Positions 33,972 through 42,972 of a DNA stretch of 64,000 bases are shown piece by piece. The stretch spans positions 20,650-84,649 of the forward strand of contig JANXYQ010000105.1 of the NCBI GenBank assembly GCA_025355995.1, in the 5' to 3' direction. A model generated the notes under the pieces. The model was not told the DNA's origin. It did no database searches and saw only the letters and a program-made list of their open reading frames with translations. Origin of the DNA: Spirochaetaceae bacterium (lineage in GTDB: Bacteria > Spirochaetota > Spirochaetia > Treponematales > Rectinemataceae). Position 1 is the first letter of the stretch, and every line of letters starts with the position of its first letter. The translations under genes and the position numbers were made by a program.

Positions 33972-34035
33972 TTGACAAAGGTTTACGGCAGCGTATACTT
34001 CCTTACTAAATAGTGGATAACCGGCACTGTATAAT
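33972..34035 (+). promoter_or_regulatory. flaA promoter region
   Basis: TTGACA (33972-33977) and TATACT (33994-33999) are 16 bases apart, starting right at the end of the previous gene. A further TATAAT at 34030-34035 lacks a good -35. Both sit upstream of AAAGGAG and the flaA ATG. This is a sigma70-type promoter rather than a FliA type, consistent with strong, constitutive sheath-protein expression. Confidence 0.75.
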
Positions 34036-34059
34036 GTGTGCAATGAAAGGAGTTATTGC

Positions 34060-35145
34060 ATGAAAAGCAAACTAATCGTCGTCGCACTGGCGCTTTTCCT
34101 CGTGGGCGCGTTCACCGCGATCTCTGCCGACGAGGCAGTGCTCATCGATTTCTCTCTCCTCAAGGCCGACATCAAGGCCGATCCGCTCAACCAGGGCAAA
34201 TTCCTAGAGAACAGGGCCACCATGATGGACTTCTCGGGAACCGCCGGCGCGAGTTACACGGAAGAGCAGAAGGCTCAGATGCGCACCTCCCTCGCGATCA
34301 GGAACTGGGACGTACTTCTCGCCTCCTCCTCGAGGAGCAACCTGAACCAGTCCCTGTCCCTCACCGCCGAGGCCCAGATCGCGTCCGACGCCAAGCAGTT
34401 CGCGGGCAAGCCCGTCATGGGCTTCCGCGTCCGCTTCCCCGTGGCGGAATTCAATAGCTGGGCCAAGATCGCCCCGCCCTTCGAGATCCCCGCGTTCGAG
34501 CCCAAGGCGAGCGTGGACGACCAGGGCGTCATCTCTCCCGCCAAGGACCAGGGCACCGATCCGGCTAACGCGCGGCTCACCCGGTTCGAGGGCAGCTACG
34601 ACGCGAACACGAAGATCACGACCGCCCTAGGCATCGTGAAGAACGTCGGCGTCATCAAGTCGGTAGCTGTCACGGTCAAGGGACTCAATTTCCCCCATGG
34701 CCTCTCGGTCGTCCTGCTCGATTCCGACGGCAACGCCCAGAACGTTTTCATGGGCTACCTGAACTTCGACGGCTGGAAGGAGCTCCGCTGGGATAATCCC
34801 GCCTACGTGCAGGACGTCCGCAATCGCGAGCTCCGCGTATTCCCGCTATATCCCAAGACCACTCCGATGGTCAAGTTCGACGGATTCGTGGTAACCCGCG
34901 ATGCGGCGAACGAGGGCGGGGATTTCGTGGCCTACATAAAGGACGTCAAGATCCTTTACGACAAGGCCGTTCTCGAGCCGGTGCGCGACATCGACGACGA
35001 GGCTCTGTGGGGCATCGTCGGCAAGAAGGAATCCGAGCGCAAGAGCATGGAGTCCAAGCGCTTCGGTTCCCAGCAGGTGCTGCGCTACCTAGAGAAGATG
35101 AAGCAAGAGAACAAGAGCGACTTCACTCCTCCCGCCACTAAGTAA
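34060..35145 (+). CDS. flaA: Flagellar filament outer-layer (sheath) protein FlaA
   Basis: The 361-residue exported protein has a signal peptide (residues 1-22, ending ISA before DEAVLIDF). It is the sheath protein around the FlaB core of spirochaete periplasmic flagella. Landmarks are the N-terminal VLIDFSLLKAD, the ENRATMMDF motif, VRFPVAEFNSWAKIAPPFEIP, LNFDGWKELRWDNP and VFPLYP. The start is fixed by AAAGGAG 9 bases upstream; an in-frame ATG at 34036 lies at the promoter. It has its own promoter and terminator. Confidence 0.96.
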   Translation: MKSKLIVVALALFLVGAFTAISADEAVLIDFSLLKADIKADPLNQGKFLENRATMMDFSGTAGASYTEEQKAQMRTSLAIRNWDVLLASSSRSNLNQSLSLTAEAQIASDAKQFAGKPVMGFRVRFPVAEFNSWAKIAPPFEIPAFEPKASVDDQGVISPAKDQGTDPANARLTRFEGSYDANTKITTALGIVKNVGVIKSVAVTVKGLNFPHGLSVVLLDSDGNAQNVFMGYLNFDGWKELRWDNPAYVQDVRNRELRVFPLYPKTTPMVKFDGFVVTRDAANEGGDFVAYIKDVKILYDKAVLEPVRDIDDEALWGIVGKKESERKSMESKRFGSQQVLRYLEKMKQENKSDFTPPATK

Positions 35146-35175
35146 CGCGAGTTTTCGCCTTCACCTGAGAGCGAT

Positions 35176-35205
35176 GGCCGGGACGAGAGTCCCGGCCCTT
35201 TTTTT
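35176..35205 (+). terminator. Intrinsic terminator after flaA
   Basis: GGCCGGGAC pairs perfectly with GTCCCGGCC around GAGA, followed by C and seven T residues. Confidence 0.93.
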
Positions 35206-35237
35206 GCCCGCGATGCGCGGAGGGAGAGCTGCCGATC

Positions 35238-36506
35238 GTGACCGCGAAGGGAGAGGGACTCGAGGCGATACCCGATAGGGGCGCGCTGAAATGCGACTAC
35301 GAGGAGCGAAAGCCGGGCTACGGGCGGCTCCTCTCCGACTTGGAGGGGCGGATACGCTGCGCCCTGGAGAAGGATTCCCTCGGGCCGATCATCAAGGGCA
35401 GGGTGAAATCCTTCGACTCATGGTACTCCAAGCGCATCCGCCTGCTCAGGAGCGCCCGCTCCTCGGGCCAGGAGCCTATACCCATCGCCGATATCGTCGC
35501 ACTGAGGGTGGTCTGTCCCTTCCTGGGCGACCTGACGATGGCGGAATCCGCGATCTGCGCCTCCTTCAAGGTCCTGGAGGTCGAGCGAAAGGGCTCGGAG
35601 CGCTCATTCAGGGAATTCGGCTACGAGTCGATCCACCTCCTCGTCGAGTTGCCGGCGGACCTTCGCCAAGACGCCAAGGGCTTCGACAGCCCCGCCTTCG
35701 AGGTGCAGCTCAGGACCATCCTCCAGGAGGCCTGGGCGGAGGTGGAGCACGAGCTGGTCTACAAGGCCGAATTCACTCCCTTCGACGAGCCGATGAAACG
35801 CAAGTTAGCCGCTCTCAACGCCAATCTCTCCCTCTCGGATATCATCTTCCAGGAAATCCTCGATTATCAGCGAAGGCTCACCTCTGCGCTGGAGCGCAGG
35901 AGATCGGCCTTTTACGGGAAGATCGAGGACGCGATGGACAAGCCCCTCGATCTCGATAAAGAGGGCGCAGGTACCCCCCGGGACAAGGCGGTCGCGGAGA
36001 GGCGGGCCCTCGGCCTGGAGAGGGGCAGGATCGCGAGCATGGACGATCTACTGTTGTCCGCCTTGACCGCGCACAACGGAGAGGATTACGAGGCCGCCTC
36101 GCGCATCTACAGCGCGATCCTGGCGCAAAAGCCGGAGAAGGACATAGCTGCGGTCGTCTTCAAGCATAGGGGCATGGCCTTTTTCTCCCAATCCCTCTAT
36201 CAGGAAGCCATCGCGGATTTCAGCTCGAGCCTCGAGCTGGCTCCAGGCGACCACAAAGCGGCGTATTACCGGGGCGTGGTGCGGAGCGTGCTCCAGGATT
36301 TTGCCGGCGCGATAGGCGATTTCGACTTAGCCCTCTCGATTCATCCCTACCACTTCTTCTCCCTTTATCGGCGAGCGATGGCCTATTGGCATCTCGGCGA
36401 CTTCGCTCAGGCGCTCGCGGATTCGGAATCCGCGCTCAAGCTTGAGCCCGATAACGCCTCCGCGATCCTGCTCAAGGCTATGGCCATGCGTAGCCTAAAG
36501 ATGTAG
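35238..36506 (+). CDS. RelA/SpoT-domain alarmone synthetase fused to TPR repeats
   Basis: The 422-residue protein has a stand-alone (p)ppGpp synthetase domain at residues 15-215: GRVKSFDSWYSKRIR, DIVALRVVCPF, FGYESIHLLVEL and FEVQLRTILQEAWAEVEHEL carry the conserved Lys, Asp, Tyr/His and Glu. No hydrolase HD domain or TGS/ACT region is present. Residues 265-420 form about four TPR units (HRGMAFFSQSLYQEAIADFS and similar). The TPR probably docks a partner that controls synthesis. The start is GTG, with GGAGGG upstream. Confidence 0.88.
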   Translation: MTAKGEGLEAIPDRGALKCDYEERKPGYGRLLSDLEGRIRCALEKDSLGPIIKGRVKSFDSWYSKRIRLLRSARSSGQEPIPIADIVALRVVCPFLGDLTMAESAICASFKVLEVERKGSERSFREFGYESIHLLVELPADLRQDAKGFDSPAFEVQLRTILQEAWAEVEHELVYKAEFTPFDEPMKRKLAALNANLSLSDIIFQEILDYQRRLTSALERRRSAFYGKIEDAMDKPLDLDKEGAGTPRDKAVAERRALGLERGRIASMDDLLLSALTAHNGEDYEAASRIYSAILAQKPEKDIAAVVFKHRGMAFFSQSLYQEAIADFSSSLELAPGDHKAAYYRGVVRSVLQDFAGAIGDFDLALSIHPYHFFSLYRRAMAYWHLGDFAQALADSESALKLEPDNASAILLKAMAMRSLKM

Positions 36507-36566
36507 TCCGAGAGTCCGAAAGCCTTTATGGATAACGAATAAGTGAAATTCATAAAAGCCGGCGGC

Positions 36567-36596
36567 TTGACATGCCGAGGCTCTTGCGACTATATT
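36567..36596 (+). promoter_or_regulatory. tRNA-Glu promoter
   Basis: TTGACA (36567-36572) and TATATT (36591-36596) are 18 bases apart and end 10 bases before the tRNA. Confidence 0.8.
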
Positions 36597-36606
36597 CAGG
36601 CCCTGC

Positions 36607-36678
36607 GTCCCCATCGTCTAGAGGTTAGGACAGCGGGTTTTCATCCCGCCAACAGGAGTTCGATTCTCCTTGGGGATA
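36607..36678 (+). tRNA. tRNA-Glu (anticodon TTC)
   Basis: The 72-base cloverleaf has acceptor GTCCCCA/TGGGGAT, D arm GTCTAGAGGTTAGGAC, anticodon arm GCGGG-TTTTCAT-CCCGC, T arm AGGAG-TTCGATT-CTCCT, and discriminator A. CCA is not encoded. Position 1:72 is a G-T (G:U) pair, where G:C is usual for bacterial tRNA-Glu. A terminator follows 4 bases later, so it is transcribed alone. Confidence 0.95.
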
Positions 36679-36682
36679 TATG

Positions 36683-36713
36683 AGGCTGTCCATACGGGCA
36701 GCTTCTTTTTTTT
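36683..36713 (+). terminator. Intrinsic terminator after tRNA-Glu
   Basis: AGGCTGTCC pairs with GGGCAGCTT (two G-T wobbles) around ATAC, followed by C and eight T residues. Confidence 0.88.
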
Positions 36714-36832
36714 CGAAGAACCCTGCTCGTCCTGCCGCGCGTCGAAATAAGGCGCATTGGCTAAGCCGAATCATGATAGGATAATGGGCTCTGTAAATCT
36801 ACGCTGACCGCGGTTTGTCCCTGGAGGATAGC

Positions 36833-38677
36833 ATGAAGATTCGGTCGAGGATGCTTCTATTGCTCGTCGTGACGCTGCCCGCGCTCGTAGTGAGCGTTTC
36901 GATGTTCTTCGTATATAAGAACGTGAACGGAGAGCTCCAGCGCATGAGGGCCGATTCCCTGGTCCTCGGAAAGGAGATATTCCGGTTCAGGTACCTGAGC
37001 GACGAGCTCCTGACTTCCTCGACCTACAAAGGCACGTACGAGGCGTGGAAAGCCTGCTTCGCTGCGACGGACGCCCTCATCAAGGCCTACTCCTCCGATC
37101 CCGTCATAGCTCGCACGATGAATTCCAACGCGGACGTGACGCAGCGGAACGCGCTGAAGAACGTGTGGGCCCTCACCGTGGAGCAGGGCACGAACGTCGG
37201 GGAGGCCGCCGAGAAGCTGATGAAAACCGGCGTCTCGTCGCGGGTCTTAAGCCTCTCCAGCGGCGGCTCCTTCTCCCTCGATGCTTTCATGCTGGACAAT
37301 CGGCTGCCCCAGCTCATCACTACCCTCGACACATATATGGATGGGGCTCTCGTGAAGCTCTCGGCCTCCGTGGCCAAGAAGGCCGATGCCACCGATCGCG
37401 CCCTCACCCTGATCATCGTCTGCCTCTCGCTCTTCGCCTTCGTCGCCGCGGGGATCCTCAATGTCAGCTTCGCGCGGGCCTTGAGCGGCTCCCTCGCGAG
37501 CTTCGGCTCCGCCATTGAGACCTGGAACGCCCAGGATTTCTCGGTGAAGGCGGCGCTCGGGGGCAAGGACGAGCTCTCCGCGCTGGCCGCGCAGATCAAC
37601 GGCACGATAGACGATTTCGCCGGGCTCATACGGCGGGTGTCGGGCATGGCGGAGGCCGCGACCGTCGTCCGGGAGGAGATCCTATCGGCCTCGAGCGAGA
37701 CCGCGGCGTCGATCGAGCAGATCGCCGCCAACATCAGCTCGATACGGGGGCGCATAGACGAGATGGTCTCGGGGATGGGCTCCTCGAGCGACGCTTCCGC
37801 GGCGATAGGGTTTAGCGTCGGGTCCCTGGACGAGAGGCTGGCCGAGCAGAGCGCCGCGCTCGCCCGCTCGAGCTACAGGGCCGACGAGATGAAGGCCGCC
37901 GCGTCGCGGGCGGACGCGATTGCGAGGCGCCAGGGAGAGGAATCCTCGAGGCTCGAAGCTCTCGCCTCGGTGGAGCTGGAGCGGCTCGGCTCGATCAACG
38001 CGGCCATCGCGGGCGCGGTGGAGGACGTGGGGAAGGTGAAAGAGGTCGTGGAGATCATCAACGCGGTCGCCGAGCAGACCAACATCCTCGCGATGAACGC
38101 GGCGATAGAGGCGGCGCACGCGGGGGAGGCAGGGCGCGGCTTCGCCGTCGTCGCCGAGGAGATACGCAAGCTGGCGGAATCCACGAACGAGAACGCGATA
38201 ATAATCGGCGACACGATAGGCGACATGGCCGGGAGGATCGGCGAGGTATCGGGCGCGAGCGTCCAGACCGACAGCGACTTCAAGGAAATCGGGGGTTTGA
38301 CCCGCGAGGCGCGCTCGAGCATGGAGGAGCTGCAGGGCATCATCCGGGAGCTGTCGGAGTCGGCCTCCGGGGTCGCCGAGGACCTGGAGTCGGTCGCGGG
38401 CAACTCGAGGGAGGTCAAGGAGCGATCCGGGGAGATCCTCGCGAGCTCGCGCAGCGCCGCCGAGGCCGCCGAGATCGTCACCGGGCTCGGCGAGGAGATC
38501 AAGGGCGGGATGGGGGAGATCGAGGCCGGGTCGAGGGACACCGGCGCTGCGATGCAGCACCTGCGAGACCTGAGTTGGAGGATAGCCGAGTCGGTGAAGG
38601 AGCTCCACGCGAGCGTCGCGGGATACAAGACTGCGAGCGAGGCCGCGGATGCGGACGGCTTGACAGAAATCGCATAG
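36833..38677 (+). CDS. Methyl-accepting chemotaxis protein
   Basis: The 614-residue transmembrane chemoreceptor has TM1 at about residues 6-28 and a periplasmic helical sensor at 29-185. TM2 follows at about 188-212 ([19 protein letters not shown]), then HAMP. The cytoplasmic signalling coil carries the hairpin tip [21 protein letters not shown] split over residues 410-430 and [18 protein letters not shown]. The ligand is unknown. The ATG at 36833 has GGAGG 7 bases upstream. It is a single gene between tRNA-Glu and the outer-membrane barrel. Confidence 0.95.
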   Translation: MKIRSRMLLLLVVTLPALVVSVSMFFVYKNVNGELQRMRADSLVLGKEIFRFRYLSDELLTSSTYKGTYEAWKACFAATDALIKAYSSDPVIARTMNSNADVTQRNALKNVWALTVEQGTNVGEAAEKLMKTGVSSRVLSLSSGGSFSLDAFMLDNRLPQLITTLDTYMDGALVKLSASVAKKADATDRALTLIIVCLSLFAFVAAGILNVSFARALSGSLASFGSAIETWNAQDFSVKAALGGKDELSALAAQINGTIDDFAGLIRRVSGMAEAATVVREEILSASSETAASIEQIAANISSIRGRIDEMVSGMGSSSDASAAIGFSVGSLDERLAEQSAALARSSYRADEMKAAASRADAIARRQGEESSRLEALASVELERLGSINAAIAGAVEDVGKVKEVVEIINAVAEQTNILAMNAAIEAAHAGEAGRGFAVVAEEIRKLAESTNENAIIIGDTIGDMAGRIGEVSGASVQTDSDFKEIGGLTREARSSMEELQGIIRELSESASGVAEDLESVAGNSREVKERSGEILASSRSAAEAAEIVTGLGEEIKGGMGEIEAGSRDTGAAMQHLRDLSWRIAESVKELHASVAGYKTASEAADADGLTEIA

Positions 38678-38723
38678 CAAGTACGATATCATTCGATATA
38701 ATACTTCTGCCCATGGAGGATAC

Positions 38724-39191
38724 ATGAAAAAGAAAGCGCTTGTACTCGCGCTCGCCCTCACGCTATTCAGCGTATTCAGCGCCTCTGCCTACACAGCCGC
38801 GATAGGCGGGGAATTCTCCCTCAAGGTCGGCTCGGGGCTCCCGAACTCGGCTCTCCTCTCCTTCCGGCTGCCGAAATTCCCGGCGGTCTTCGGCCTCGGC
38901 GTCTCCGTGGGAAACGGGAATTCCTCCTTCGTCCTCCTCGCCGACTGGTGGCTGGCCCAGGGCAACTTGGTCAGCTTCGTCAATTATTACGTCGGTCCCG
39001 GCCTCTTCGTCGGAATTTCCGATTCGGCGGTCCTGGGTATCCGCGTGCCCGTGGGATTGAACGCCTTCCCGATCAAGCCCCTCGAGCTCTTCATCGAATT
39101 CGCCCCGGCGATCACCCTTCTCGATAAGGCTGCCATAAACATCCCCGAATGGGGCCTCCAGGCGGGCTTCGGCTTCCGCTTCTGGTTCTAG
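38724..39191 (+). CDS. Small outer-membrane beta-barrel protein (BAPKO_0422/DUF3996-like)
   Basis: The 155-residue protein has a clear signal peptide (KKKALVLALALTLFSVFSASA) followed by alternating hydrophobic strands ending in FGFRFWF, a terminal aromatic typical of outer-membrane barrels. It matches the pattern of the spirochaetal BAPKO_0422 family (OmpX-like, eight strands). GGAGG precedes the ATG, and TATAAT at 38697-38702 is a likely -10. The terminator at 39267-39304 shows it is monocistronic. Confidence 0.8.
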   Translation: MKKKALVLALALTLFSVFSASAYTAAIGGEFSLKVGSGLPNSALLSFRLPKFPAVFGLGVSVGNGNSSFVLLADWWLAQGNLVSFVNYYVGPGLFVGISDSAVLGIRVPVGLNAFPIKPLELFIEFAPAITLLDKAAINIPEWGLQAGFGFRFWF

Positions 39192-39266
39192 GCCCGCCCG
39201 GGAGCGCCAGCCAGCAATATACGTTGAGGGCGCGAAGCCAGATAGTAGAGCGCGCGAAGGCAATCG

Positions 39267-39304
39267 AAGGAGATGAGGTTGGAAACCCCCATCTCCTTTT
39301 TTTT
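39267..39304 (+). terminator. Intrinsic terminator after the outer-membrane barrel gene
   Basis: AAGGAGATG pairs with CATCTCCTT across a partly paired inner region (GGTTGG/CCCC), followed by a run of T residues. It abuts the end of the convergent AhpD-like gene. Confidence 0.85.
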
Positions 39305-39316
39305 CGTCCTTGGCGC

Positions 39317-39703
39317 TTATTTCTCGGATTTCTGCTCTTTCTCGGTGTCCTGTACTTCTTCCCACCTCGCCGCAGCCCTGCGAAGGTGCGGTATGACTAT
39401 CGAGCCTCCCACGACGAGACCGACCGCGCAGGCCTCCTGGAATTCCTCAGTCGACACCTTCTCTTCCTTGCAGCGGATAGTATGGTACAGGATGCAATCG
39501 TCGCAGCGCAGCACCATCGAGGCGACGAGTCCCAGGAGTTCCTTCGTCTTCGCGCTCAAGGCGCCGTCTCGGTAGGTCTGTCCGTCGAGGCTGAAGAAAC
39601 GCTTTATCTCCAGGCCGGCGATCGCGAGCACCTTCTCGTTCAGAGCCTCGCGCTGTTCCCGCCACTCGCCGACGCTCTGGTCGAATATTCCCTTTTCCGG
39701 CAT
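39317..39703 (-). CDS. Carboxymuconolactone decarboxylase/AhpD-like protein
   Basis: The 128-residue all-helical protein carries the family's redox motif, Cys-x2-Cys-x4-His in VLRCDDCILYHTIR, and the CAVGLVVGGSIVIPHLRR helix. AhpD-like proteins are thiol peroxidases or reductants for peroxiredoxin. The start at 39703 is chosen because GGAGG lies 7 bases upstream; a longer frame adds unrelated residues. It is divergent from thioredoxin (108 bases apart), which could reduce it. The tail is rich in Glu and Lys. Confidence 0.85.
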   Translation of the reverse strand: MPEKGIFDQSVGEWREQREALNEKVLAIAGLEIKRFFSLDGQTYRDGALSAKTKELLGLVASMVLRCDDCILYHTIRCKEEKVSTEEFQEACAVGLVVGGSIVIPHLRRAAARWEEVQDTEKEQKSEK

Positions 39704-39810
39704 GCTCGCCTCCGCTCGCAGGGTAGCCTCATTGGCGGCGCCGGACAAGGCTATACGGAGCATGCAAAAAATGCTATATTAACGATAAGCTAGTCGAAGA
39801 GGAGCCTGCG

Positions 39811-40164
39811 ATGACCGAGCATCTGGATGGCGTGAGTTTCAAGAAGAAAGTATTCGATTGGGACAAGAGCGAGGAATGGAAATATGAGGGCGCCCTTCCC
39901 GCGATAGTGGATTTCTATGCCGAGTGGTGCGGACCTTGCAAGGCGCTCGGGCCCGTCCTCGAGGAGCTCTCCGGGAAGTACGAGGGCAAGCTTCAGGTTT
40001 TCAAGGTCGATATCGACAAGGAGCCAGACTTGGCGAGCCTCTTCGGAGTGCAGAGCGTTCCCACACTCCTCTTCATTCCCAAGGAAGGCAAGCCGAGCAT
40101 GGCGCTGGGCGCCCTGCCGAAGCCCCAGCTGGAGAAGGTCATCTCCGAGGTCCTCTTCGTCTAG
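39811..40164 (+). CDS. trx: Thioredoxin
   Basis: The 117-residue protein has the active site AEWCGPCKAL at about residues 38-47, the cis-proline in QSVPTLLFIP and the closing GALPKPQLEKVI. It is a general cytoplasmic dithiol reductant. GAGGAG precedes the ATG, and TATATT at 39773-39778 is a possible -10. The sulfur-relay operon converges on it, and the Grx and FTR there may share electrons with it. Confidence 0.95.
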   Translation: MTEHLDGVSFKKKVFDWDKSEEWKYEGALPAIVDFYAEWCGPCKALGPVLEELSGKYEGKLQVFKVDIDKEPDLASLFGVQSVPTLLFIPKEGKPSMALGALPKPQLEKVISEVLFV

Positions 40165-40248
40165 GGCCGTCCGCTAAGTCGCGCGAAGGGTCGCCAAGCT
40201 CAATCAAATTGATTCTGAAATGGATTATTCCGACTTGATGTGCCTTCC

Positions 40249-41415
40249 TTAGCGGAGGACGATCCGCTCCGCCTTCTGCAGGGCGTCGGCTATGAGCGGC
40301 TCCAGTCCGAGGGCTTCGTAGGACGCCCTCTCTCTTTCGAGCTTCGCCTTGAGCAGGGGGTGCTTGGGAGAGAAGAGCACGCAGCAGTCCTCGTAGGGCA
40401 GGATCGAGATGTCGAAGCTGCCGATCTTCTTCGCGAGCAGTATCGTGTCTTCCTTGTCCATGCCGACGAGGGGCCGCAGTACCGGAAAGTCGCTGAGGCT
40501 CTGGGTAAGCCGGAGGTTCTCCGCGGTTTGGCTGGAAACCTGCCCGAGGCTCTCGCCCGTCACGAGGCAGTTGGCGCCGACGCGAACCGCGAGCAGATGG
40601 GCCGCCCTCATCATCGCCGCCCTCATCATGAGGGTGGTGAGGTCTTCCCGCGCGTCCTTCTTGATCTTGAGCTGGGTCTCGGTGAAGGGCACGATCCAGA
40701 GGGAGAGGGCGCCCGTGAAGGAAGCGACGACCTTGGCCAGGCTCACGACCTTGGCCTGGGCCTCCATCGACGTGTAGGGATAGGCGTGGAAGTACACCGC
40801 CTCCAGGGCGAGTCCTCTTCTCGCCATCATGTAGCCGGCCACGGGGGAGTCGATGCCGCCGGACAGGAGCAGCAGGCCCTTGCCCCCCGACCCCGCCGGC
40901 AGGCCGCGGAGGCCTGGCTCGGGATCCCCGAAGACGTAGGCCCTCTCCCGTATCTCGGCGTTGATCGTGAACTCGGGGCGATGGAGATCGACCCTCGACT
41001 CCGGGAAGGCCTCGAGGACTACCTGGCCGATGCGCGCGGAGAGCTCGAATGATCCGAGCGGGAAGCTCTTGTCCGAGCGCCGCGACTCCGCCTTGAAGCT
41101 CCTCTTGCCGGCGGCTATGCGGCTTCCAGCGACCTCGACGGAGGCGGCGAGGACGGCCTCGACGGTTTTCTGCGTCTTGGTCGCGCGCGCGTAGCCGTTG
41201 ACCCCGGGCGTCCGCGAGAGGATGAGTTCCGTCTCGGCCGCCCTCTCCTCGGGCACGGTCGCGAAATAGCGGCCGGGGAAAACCTCGATCTTGCGGGGTA
41301 TCCCCGCCGATTCCAGGCGCTTATTCAGGTCCGAGCGAAGTCTATCCACGAATTCCTTGCGGTTTCCGAGCTTGAGCAGGATTTCGCCTATCTTGATCAG
41401 GTACAGGGCGTCCAT
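40249..41415 (-). CDS. thiI: tRNA 4-thiouridine synthase ThiI
   Basis: The 388-residue enzyme adenylates U8 of tRNA and inserts sulfur from a cysteine desulfurase. It has an N-terminal ferredoxin-like domain, a THUMP domain (about 60-165) and a PP-loop domain with LLLLSGGIDSPVAGYMMARRG. The catalytic cysteine region is YEDCCVLFSPKHP near residue 345. There is no C-terminal rhodanese domain, so sulfur must come directly from the desulfurase encoded just upstream (8 bases). Confidence 0.94.
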   Translation of the reverse strand: MDALYLIKIGEILLKLGNRKEFVDRLRSDLNKRLESAGIPRKIEVFPGRYFATVPEERAAETELILSRTPGVNGYARATKTQKTVEAVLAASVEVAGSRIAAGKRSFKAESRRSDKSFPLGSFELSARIGQVVLEAFPESRVDLHRPEFTINAEIRERAYVFGDPEPGLRGLPAGSGGKGLLLLSGGIDSPVAGYMMARRGLALEAVYFHAYPYTSMEAQAKVVSLAKVVASFTGALSLWIVPFTETQLKIKKDAREDLTTLMMRAAMMRAAHLLAVRVGANCLVTGESLGQVSSQTAENLRLTQSLSDFPVLRPLVGMDKEDTILLAKKIGSFDISILPYEDCCVLFSPKHPLLKAKLERERASYEALGLEPLIADALQKAERIVLR

Positions 41416-41423
41416 GGCTTCCT

Positions 41424-42632
41424 TTAGGTCTTCAGGGCGCGATAGGCGGTTCCGGCTGCCTCGAGGAAGGAGTCTATGTCGGATTCCGAGCTGAGGTCTC
41501 CGGTGGAGACGCGTATCGCCGAGGCGGCGAGCTCCTCCGGCAGGCCCATCGCGAGGAGGACCCTGCGTCCCGCGCGCTTCAGGTTACCAGAACAGGCGGA
41601 TCCAGTCGACACCGCGACGCCAGCGTCCGAAAGCGCGCGGGCGAGGACCTCCCCGGAGAGGCCCGGGAAGGCAGAGCTCACGATGAAGGGCGAGTAGCGC
41701 TCGTCGCCGGGCGTCCTCCCCAGCGGAAGGGCCTGGGCGCCGGGGATCGAGGCGAGCCCGGACAGCAGCCTCGCCTCGAGGGCGCGTGCGCGGGCGACGC
41801 GTTGCGCAAAATCGGAAGCCGCGGCGCCCGCGGCCGCCGCGAAGGCCCAGGCGCCCTGGAGGCTCTCGGTGCCCGGCCGCCGGGCGCCTTCCTGCCCTCC
41901 GCCGACGGATAGGGGCTCGAGCGGGCCCGAGCCGGGGAGGGCCTCGGCCACCCACAGCGCGCCTACGCCTCGGGGGCCGCGGAGCTTGTGCGCGGAGTAG
42001 GCCGCGGTGCTCGCGCCGGAGGCGGCAGGGTCGAAGGCCACCTTGCCGAGGGCCTGGACGGCGTCGACGTGGAGGCGGGGAGGCGCGCGCCCGAGGGCCG
42101 CCGCGGCCGCGGCTATTGACCTCGCTATCTCGGCTATCGGCTGCACCGCTCCCGTCTCGTTGTTCACGGCCATCACCGCGACCAAGGCGGTCTCTCGCTC
42201 CACGGCCGCCCCTATCTTGAGCGGGTCGAGGCGCCCGTCGCTCTCGCTCGCAACGAAGGTCAGGCCGAGGCCGAGGGACCTGAGCAGCTGCGCCTCCTCG
42301 TAGACGGCCGCGTGCTCGATTTCCGCGACGACGAGGTGGAGGCGCTTGATGCTCCCGTCGCGCTTGGCGTTCAGGGCCGCGCGCAGGACAGCGAGGAGGG
42401 GTATCGCGTCGGATTCGGTGCCCCCGCCCGTGAAGGCGATGCGGCCCTTGGCGGAAGCGGCCGTCACGGCCCGCACGAGGCGCCCGCGCGCGTCCTCGAG
42501 GGCGGCCTTGGCCGCGGCGCCGAGGGCGTGCTTGCTCGAGGGGTTGCCGTAGTTCGCCGCGGCGACGAGCGCGGCGTCCGCGAGGATCGCGCCATCGGGC
42601 GGCGAGGTGGCCGCCCAGTCGAGGTAGGTCAT
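41424..42632 (-). CDS. Cysteine desulfurase (NifS/IscS family)
   Basis: The 402-residue PLP enzyme starts MTYLDWAATSPPDGA, like the family's YLDNAATT. It has NYGNPSSKHALG, HVDAVQALGKV, the PLP-binding lysine in YSAHKLRGPRGVGAL and the catalytic cysteine in STGSACSGNLKRAG. It takes sulfur from cysteine for ThiI and possibly iron-sulfur clusters. Its ATG is 2 bases from the upstream FTR stop, implying translational coupling; no separate ribosome-binding site is evident. Confidence 0.93.
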   Translation of the reverse strand: MTYLDWAATSPPDGAILADAALVAAANYGNPSSKHALGAAAKAALEDARGRLVRAVTAASAKGRIAFTGGGTESDAIPLLAVLRAALNAKRDGSIKRLHLVVAEIEHAAVYEEAQLLRSLGLGLTFVASESDGRLDPLKIGAAVERETALVAVMAVNNETGAVQPIAEIARSIAAAAAALGRAPPRLHVDAVQALGKVAFDPAASGASTAAYSAHKLRGPRGVGALWVAEALPGSGPLEPLSVGGGQEGARRPGTESLQGAWAFAAAAGAAASDFAQRVARARALEARLLSGLASIPGAQALPLGRTPGDERYSPFIVSSAFPGLSGEVLARALSDAGVAVSTGSACSGNLKRAGRRVLLAMGLPEELAASAIRVSTGDLSSESDIDSFLEAAGTAYRALKT

Positions 42633-42634
42633 GG

Positions 42635-42964
42635 CTAGAATTGCGATCTTCTGTCGGGGATGCTCGCGGGCGTCTTGCCCGCGGAGGCGAAGGCCGGATC
42701 GAGGTAGAGGGCGCAAAAGCAGTGGCCCCGCTCCTCGATGTCCTTCCACGAGGGGGCGCAGGGGCAAATCACCTTCGCATCCGCCTCCCTGGACCCGTCC
42801 GTGTCGCGGCAGGGGCATAGAAAGTAGCCGTAGCGATTCCAGTTGGTCGCGAGCCCCTCGACCAGGTCCTTCGTGAACTCCGCGTCGGGGTTGAGGGCCC
42901 AGCCCTGTTTTTTCGCGACCATCGAGGCGAAGGTCATCGTCTGATCGAAGCTCTTGGGCATCAT
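42635..42964 (-). CDS. Ferredoxin-thioredoxin reductase catalytic-subunit-like protein
   Basis: The 109-residue iron-sulfur protein has the FTR-beta cysteine pattern: FLCPCRDT, ICPCAPSW and HCFCALYLDP supply four 4Fe-4S ligands and the redox-active pair. FTR passes single electrons from ferredoxin to disulfides. In a non-photosynthetic bacterium, with no variable subunit seen here, the partner is probably the glutaredoxin-like protein 8 bases upstream. GAGGT precedes the ATG. Confidence 0.88.
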   Translation of the reverse strand: MMPKSFDQTMTFASMVAKKQGWALNPDAEFTKDLVEGLATNWNRYGYFLCPCRDTDGSREADAKVICPCAPSWKDIEERGHCFCALYLDPAFASAGKTPASIPDRRSQF

Positions 42965-42972
42965 GCTTACCT

